Assembly (NCBI GenBank): GCA_030386875.1
Contig: CM059575.1
Location: 48,328,859-48,392,858, forward strand
DNA length: 64,000 nucleotides
Reading direction: 5' to 3'
Source of the DNA: Morinoia aosen
Taxonomy: Eukaryota; Arthropoda; Malacostraca; Amphipoda; Talitridae
The translations under genes and the position numbers were made by a program. Shown piece by piece: positions 60,308 to 64,000 of this stretch. Numbering within the stretch: position 1 is the first letter of the stretch; every line of letters starts with the position of its first letter. Under the pieces are notes generated by a model, which ran no database searches, was not told the origin of the DNA, and saw nothing but the letters and a program-made list of their open reading frames with translations.

Positions 60308-63300
60308 TTAGACCAAGTTGAGTACTGGGGCCGCCTCTGCAGTAGCAAGAGTTGTAAGTTGGGCCGTGGTGTCCTTTCCCGCTGCATCAGTCGCTGCTAG
60401 GCCTGCAGTGGCATTCGCACCCGAGGCTGCATGAGTGGCGACCGCCCCCGTTACGTAGTCCTTCACCCGGGGCCCACGATGCCCGTCCCAATCAACTGCG
60501 TTCTTTAGGGCCAGAGTGATCGCCTTGTTGATATCCGACAATGACAATGACACCTCTCAAAATAGCCTCTGTAATATACATATATATTTTTATAAATAAA
60601 ATACAATCCTCAATAGGGTGTGGATGTACTCAAACAAATATTAAGCTCATTAAACCAGAAATTATTTTTGCATTTTGATAGTCAGCAATTTATCAGGCTT
60701 CAACGTGCGCCGCTCATTTGCATTTGATCAATAATAATTCTTTTGGGTTAGATAGAGATTAAAACGTGAAGGTAAATGTTGAATTTCAGCTGAAGGAAGA
60801 ATGGAATAATTGCTGCATGCATTACTTTCTATATACAACGATACTTACGTTCGATAAGCTGGTATGCCCTCGTGGTTCTGAAGGCCAGCTTGTCTCTCTT
60901 CCTCGACCTTCCAAGTCCAGTAAGTGAAAACTGTAGTGCTAAACTCCTGGTCATGCACAGCTTCAGCATCTTAGTCACCGTCCTAGTTAGCGTTCCTTCC
61001 CGTGCATGCTGAAGAAGCTTCACCTAAATGAAAATAAGACCCAGAGACAACCTCCCGTCAGACACTTGCACAATTGAAACTTGAGTATTCATTTAGCTAC
61101 ATATATATATCACAATAAAGTACCTATTATTGCATACAGCATAGAAGATACTTTAAGAAAAAAATTAATACACAATATAATGTTGAGTCGTCAGAAATTT
61201 CATAAATATTTTTACACACAAGCTTACCATTTCAGGATTTGATGCTAATTGAAGTAACTCAGTAGAGTTATTCGCGGGAGGTGGACAGAGGATGTCAGCA
61301 CACGATGGCTTACGCAGCATATTTGAAATTTCTGTTAATAGAAGGGGGTTTTCCTTCACAACCATTTCTATTTGAGTGACTCTGGTGTCTAGGGAAGAGA
61401 CCTTTTGCTCAATTCTGGTCCATTCGCCGTTTTTCACGGTGGATTCCTCTGAAGATCGATTTCTGAGAACGTAATTATTTCCATCATATCAGTCAAAATT
61501 GCTTCTTCAGTCAAACTTCAACAAGTCTTATTATCAATGTTCAAATGTTATTTACGATTCACATCGCATATTACCTCCAACTACCAAAAATGAAAATTTT
61601 AAAGTGACTTACTTCAATTGAGGTGTGAATACGGAGGTCTTATGAAGCTGCAGAGGAACTGCCAGAGCGGGATCTGGGTCGTCATTGCTGCAATCAGAAG
61701 AGGACCCATCTGGAGTTGCTGCTTCATCGGAATAAAGAGGATGAGCAAATGGTCTTGAACTATTCAAAATTTATAAAATACAACCTGCAACTAAATTGCA
61801 ACTAGAGAACTATTTTCAATTTGCTTCAAATCTGGTATTGGTCATCAAAATCACACCATAAACCAGTAAAACATGACCTTGGCATGCAATCCCTAAAAAA
61901 GAAACATTGACTGTCAACTCATGGCTATACTCAGTGTGAATAAAGATTTCAAATAAAAGATGCAGATAAGATAGAACTCATGAACTGTGCTTCTGCGTAA
62001 AATTAGTAAAAACAGCACTAGCTTAAAAAACACATGAGACGGCTGGGGTGAATTGCCAAACAGAAAATGTGGGGTGAATAACGTTGATAATTTAATTGTT
62101 TTTGGAAGACATTTTTGGTGCAGCAATTCACCCTGGGTGATTGACTGATGACTCACCACACTTGACTCTACATATTAAAAGCCACAGGTGATATATATGG
62201 TTATAAATTGTAACCTGACATTGCTGAGTGCAAGACTTCTATTTTTAGTTCAAGGACATCACCGAATACTGAGGCAAATTAGAAATAGAGATGTTCATTC
62301 ATAATAAAAAATTGCAACAGTACTATTAACTCCCTAATAGATATCTCAACTGACCTTCATTGGGAGTAAAGCTCAGTTTCCGTTTGCTGTTGACTGTTGT
62401 TCTGGGTAGATTGCTATTTTGTATACGAGGACTTCGTCGGACACCGCAATATTGTAGCTGGCCTTGCGTAACTCTTCTCGGTGATGGCTCAGCCTCAGAA
62501 GAAGTGGAAGCCAAATTGCCTTGTGTCATCTTCTTGTAAGCCCGGTCATAGTCATCTGCTCAGTAAACTAAACATTATCCTCACAAAAAATACATCTCGG
62601 GTTGTGGGAGTGCGACGCTCCATACCAAACGCTAACTCGTGCATCAAACTAGAGAACAGTTTGAGTGTGAGTCCAAGTATAAGCCCAAGCCCCAATGGTT
62701 TGAGTCTAAGTAAAGAGTGTAAAGTTCAAATTGGATTCTAAGTCAAATTAAAGTTCAATTCCAAGTTTAGGTCAAAATCGAATTCCAAGTTTGAGTCTAA
62801 GTCCAATTCCAAGTTTGAGTATAACCTTCCCACTCCAAGTTTGATTCTTAGACCAAGTCCAAGTAAGAGTTCAAATCAAAGTCTCAGTCAGTCTTAAGTC
62901 CTTACTTGAAGACATTTTTGAAAAAATGAAAAAATATTTGGATAGCGGCCCGAAGGCATTATTTATGGAATTTCATCTATCAATGAAAACTTCTTATTTA
63001 TATTCTTTATAACAATTTGTAATTAGGTATAAGTGGGGACAGAAGACAGAAGAAAATGTATTTCTGATTAATATAACTGAAAGATACATTAATATCATCC
63101 CCTTTTTGTTCTTTCATGTAGGTAACTGTATGGAAACATGAAACTCACAAAAGTACAATTAATGCGCAGAAATTGGGAGACAAGTGATTATATTTGAAAA
63201 GTTTTATATATGCATTGAGTTACAAACCTGATGAAACAGCTGTCTTCTTGATGATAAATTCAGTCCAATTTTTTCTTGGTGTCGTGTTTTCCCTGGCCAA

Positions 63301-63441
63301 GCCTTGAATATTTGATCCTTTGTCTGGTGGCCAGTAGCACTTATTAAAGTTTCCAATTTTGGTTGTCCATTTTGATGGAACTATTTCCCACTGACTATCG
63401 TCAAAATAAACTCCTAAATATTTTTTTGCTTCAGTAGTCAT
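60308..63441 (-). CDS. DUF4806-family protein, six exons
   Basis: Exons on the minus strand: 63228-63441, 62351-62555, 61613-61759, 61228-61462, 60849-61023 and 60308-60555. Total 1224 nt, 407 residues plus TAA. Junction phases are 1, 2, 2, 0, 1. Donors include GTAAGT twice and GTAAGC. The N-terminus MTTEAKKYLGVYFDD, then CYWPP...W and SSDDYDRAYKKM (formed across junction 1), is the usual start of this family. Exons 2-3 are Ser/Pro/Asp-rich. Exon 4 encodes a probable coiled coil (IEQKVSSLDTRVTQIEMVV). Exon 5 encodes LTRTVTKMLKLCMTRSLALQ and FSLTGLGRSRKR, the DUF4806 core. Exon 6 has SLSLSDINKAITLALKNA and an Ala/Thr-rich tail. The exon 2/3 junction is the soft point: the in-frame donor is CA|GTTGAG, 4 bp beyond a better-looking GTCAGT. 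The start ATG follows AAAGAT. The function is unknown; such genes are often multicopy. Confidence 0.75.
62640..62905. repeat. Degenerate tandem repeat in intron 1
   Basis: About 20 units of roughly 12 bp built on AAGTTTGAGTCT and AAGTCCAATTCC. It lies wholly within the first intron of the minus-strand gene. Confidence 0.75.
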
Positions 63442-64000
63442 ATCTTTTACTATTCCAATTATGATATGGGTTAATTATTAGTTCGAGAAAATAAACTGCG
63501 GCGTGTTTAGAAAATAACTGCAGGGGCACAAAGATAAGATTTAAAAAAATGACTGCCGCCACACTGCAAACAAGCTAAATAGGTACTCTTAACGTCACAG
63601 AATTGACTGCTTTTACCGTCAGAGGTAAAAGCAGTACTCACGACTGAGTATGATATAATTCTATCAACTGTATTTCAACGCACTATGTAAATTCTTTATA
63701 TTATTTTCAGAGAAGTGGAATTGGTTTCACAATGAGGACGATAACCAAACCGAAACAGCACTGAACTTCAGTTACTGAATATTGTCTGAGGTAACTAACT
63801 AGCTATCGTGCAACGGGGCGGCCGGCTCGCATAAACCGCACCTCGATTGAGGCTACTGTGAACGAGGTTTAAACCTGTGTGAAACTGACCAAAGGAGCGA
63901 ATTGTTTTATTTTCTGTTGAGTTGCGTCAAATTTTGACATAAATATCTTTTATGTGATGACAAAAACCTACCTATGTTGTTTTTTTTATACATAGATCAA
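63442..64000. other. Upstream region of the minus-strand gene
   Basis: This should contain the promoter and 5' UTR. I see no convincing core promoter motif. It holds a 12-bp perfect hairpin, listed separately, and a GC-rich patch, GGGGCGGCCGGCTCG, near 63815. Confidence 0.4.
63606..63635. repeat. Perfect 12-bp hairpin upstream of the gene
   Basis: ACTGCTTTTACC pairs with GGTAAAAGCAGT across a 6-base loop (GTCAGA). It lies about 165 bp upstream of the start codon of the minus-strand gene. It may be a scrap of a miniature element; a regulatory role is speculation. Confidence 0.6.

Noticed and set aside
61914-62159. Possible extra exon of the minus-strand gene
   Set aside because: Its translation is hydrophobic and unlike the family, no suitable splice sites frame it, and the gene joins in phase without it.

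Overview
This is a stretch of a eukaryotic nuclear genome: AT-rich, with introns, no operons, and mostly transposon debris. The mix points to an arthropod, probably an insect. It holds piggyBac and Tc1/mariner relics, a LINE scrap, many small hairpin elements, two DUF4806-type loci and CGGA/GACA-rich microsatellites. I cannot name the species. Family assignments come from reading motifs by eye; no database search was possible.

Only one locus looks like an intact gene. It lies on the minus strand at 60308-63441: six exons whose splice phases add up to a 407-residue DUF4806-family protein. A relative lies on the plus strand at 26947-31278. Its three last exons keep the same two intron phases, but transposons interrupt it and its upstream exon is frame-broken. 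Just before it (25112-26166) is a broken member of the arthropod transposase-like family marked by a D-Y-M-H-L motif.

Layout: 1-3300, scrap of a GGGTGTCCC-ended element, microsatellites, a hammerhead-like motif. 3832-5328, a 1.5-kb foldback whose arms carry 18-bp tandem repeats, abutting a minus-strand piggyBac pseudogene (5329-6560). 6561-15689, nothing recognisable. 15690-16690, a hairpin element and a degenerate tandem array. 17515-18430, Tc1-like pseudogene. 23049-23573, LINE fragment. 24439-33160, TTAA-flanked element, transposase-like relic, DUF4806 relative, a mariner-type nonautonomous element and a triplicated repeat. 34650-39981, a second piggyBac pseudogene split by a 3.24-kb element with about 390-bp terminal inverted repeats and a 9-bp target duplication. 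39982-57200, mostly featureless, with a foldback near 48 kb and a 57-bp minisatellite near 53.7 kb. 57222-60032, two short hairpins, a complete TTAA-flanked element (58480-59805) and a perfect 40-bp inverted repeat just downstream of the intact gene.

The window records layered transposition. The 3.24-kb element interrupted the piggyBac; it contains pieces of a TTAA-flanked family and a second copy of the piggyBac tail. The mariner-type element interrupted a repeat whose other two copies show the empty site. A 20-base motif, GACAGTTTTAGAATCCTTGG, occurs about 12 times in both orientations, nearly all within the TTAA-flanked family.
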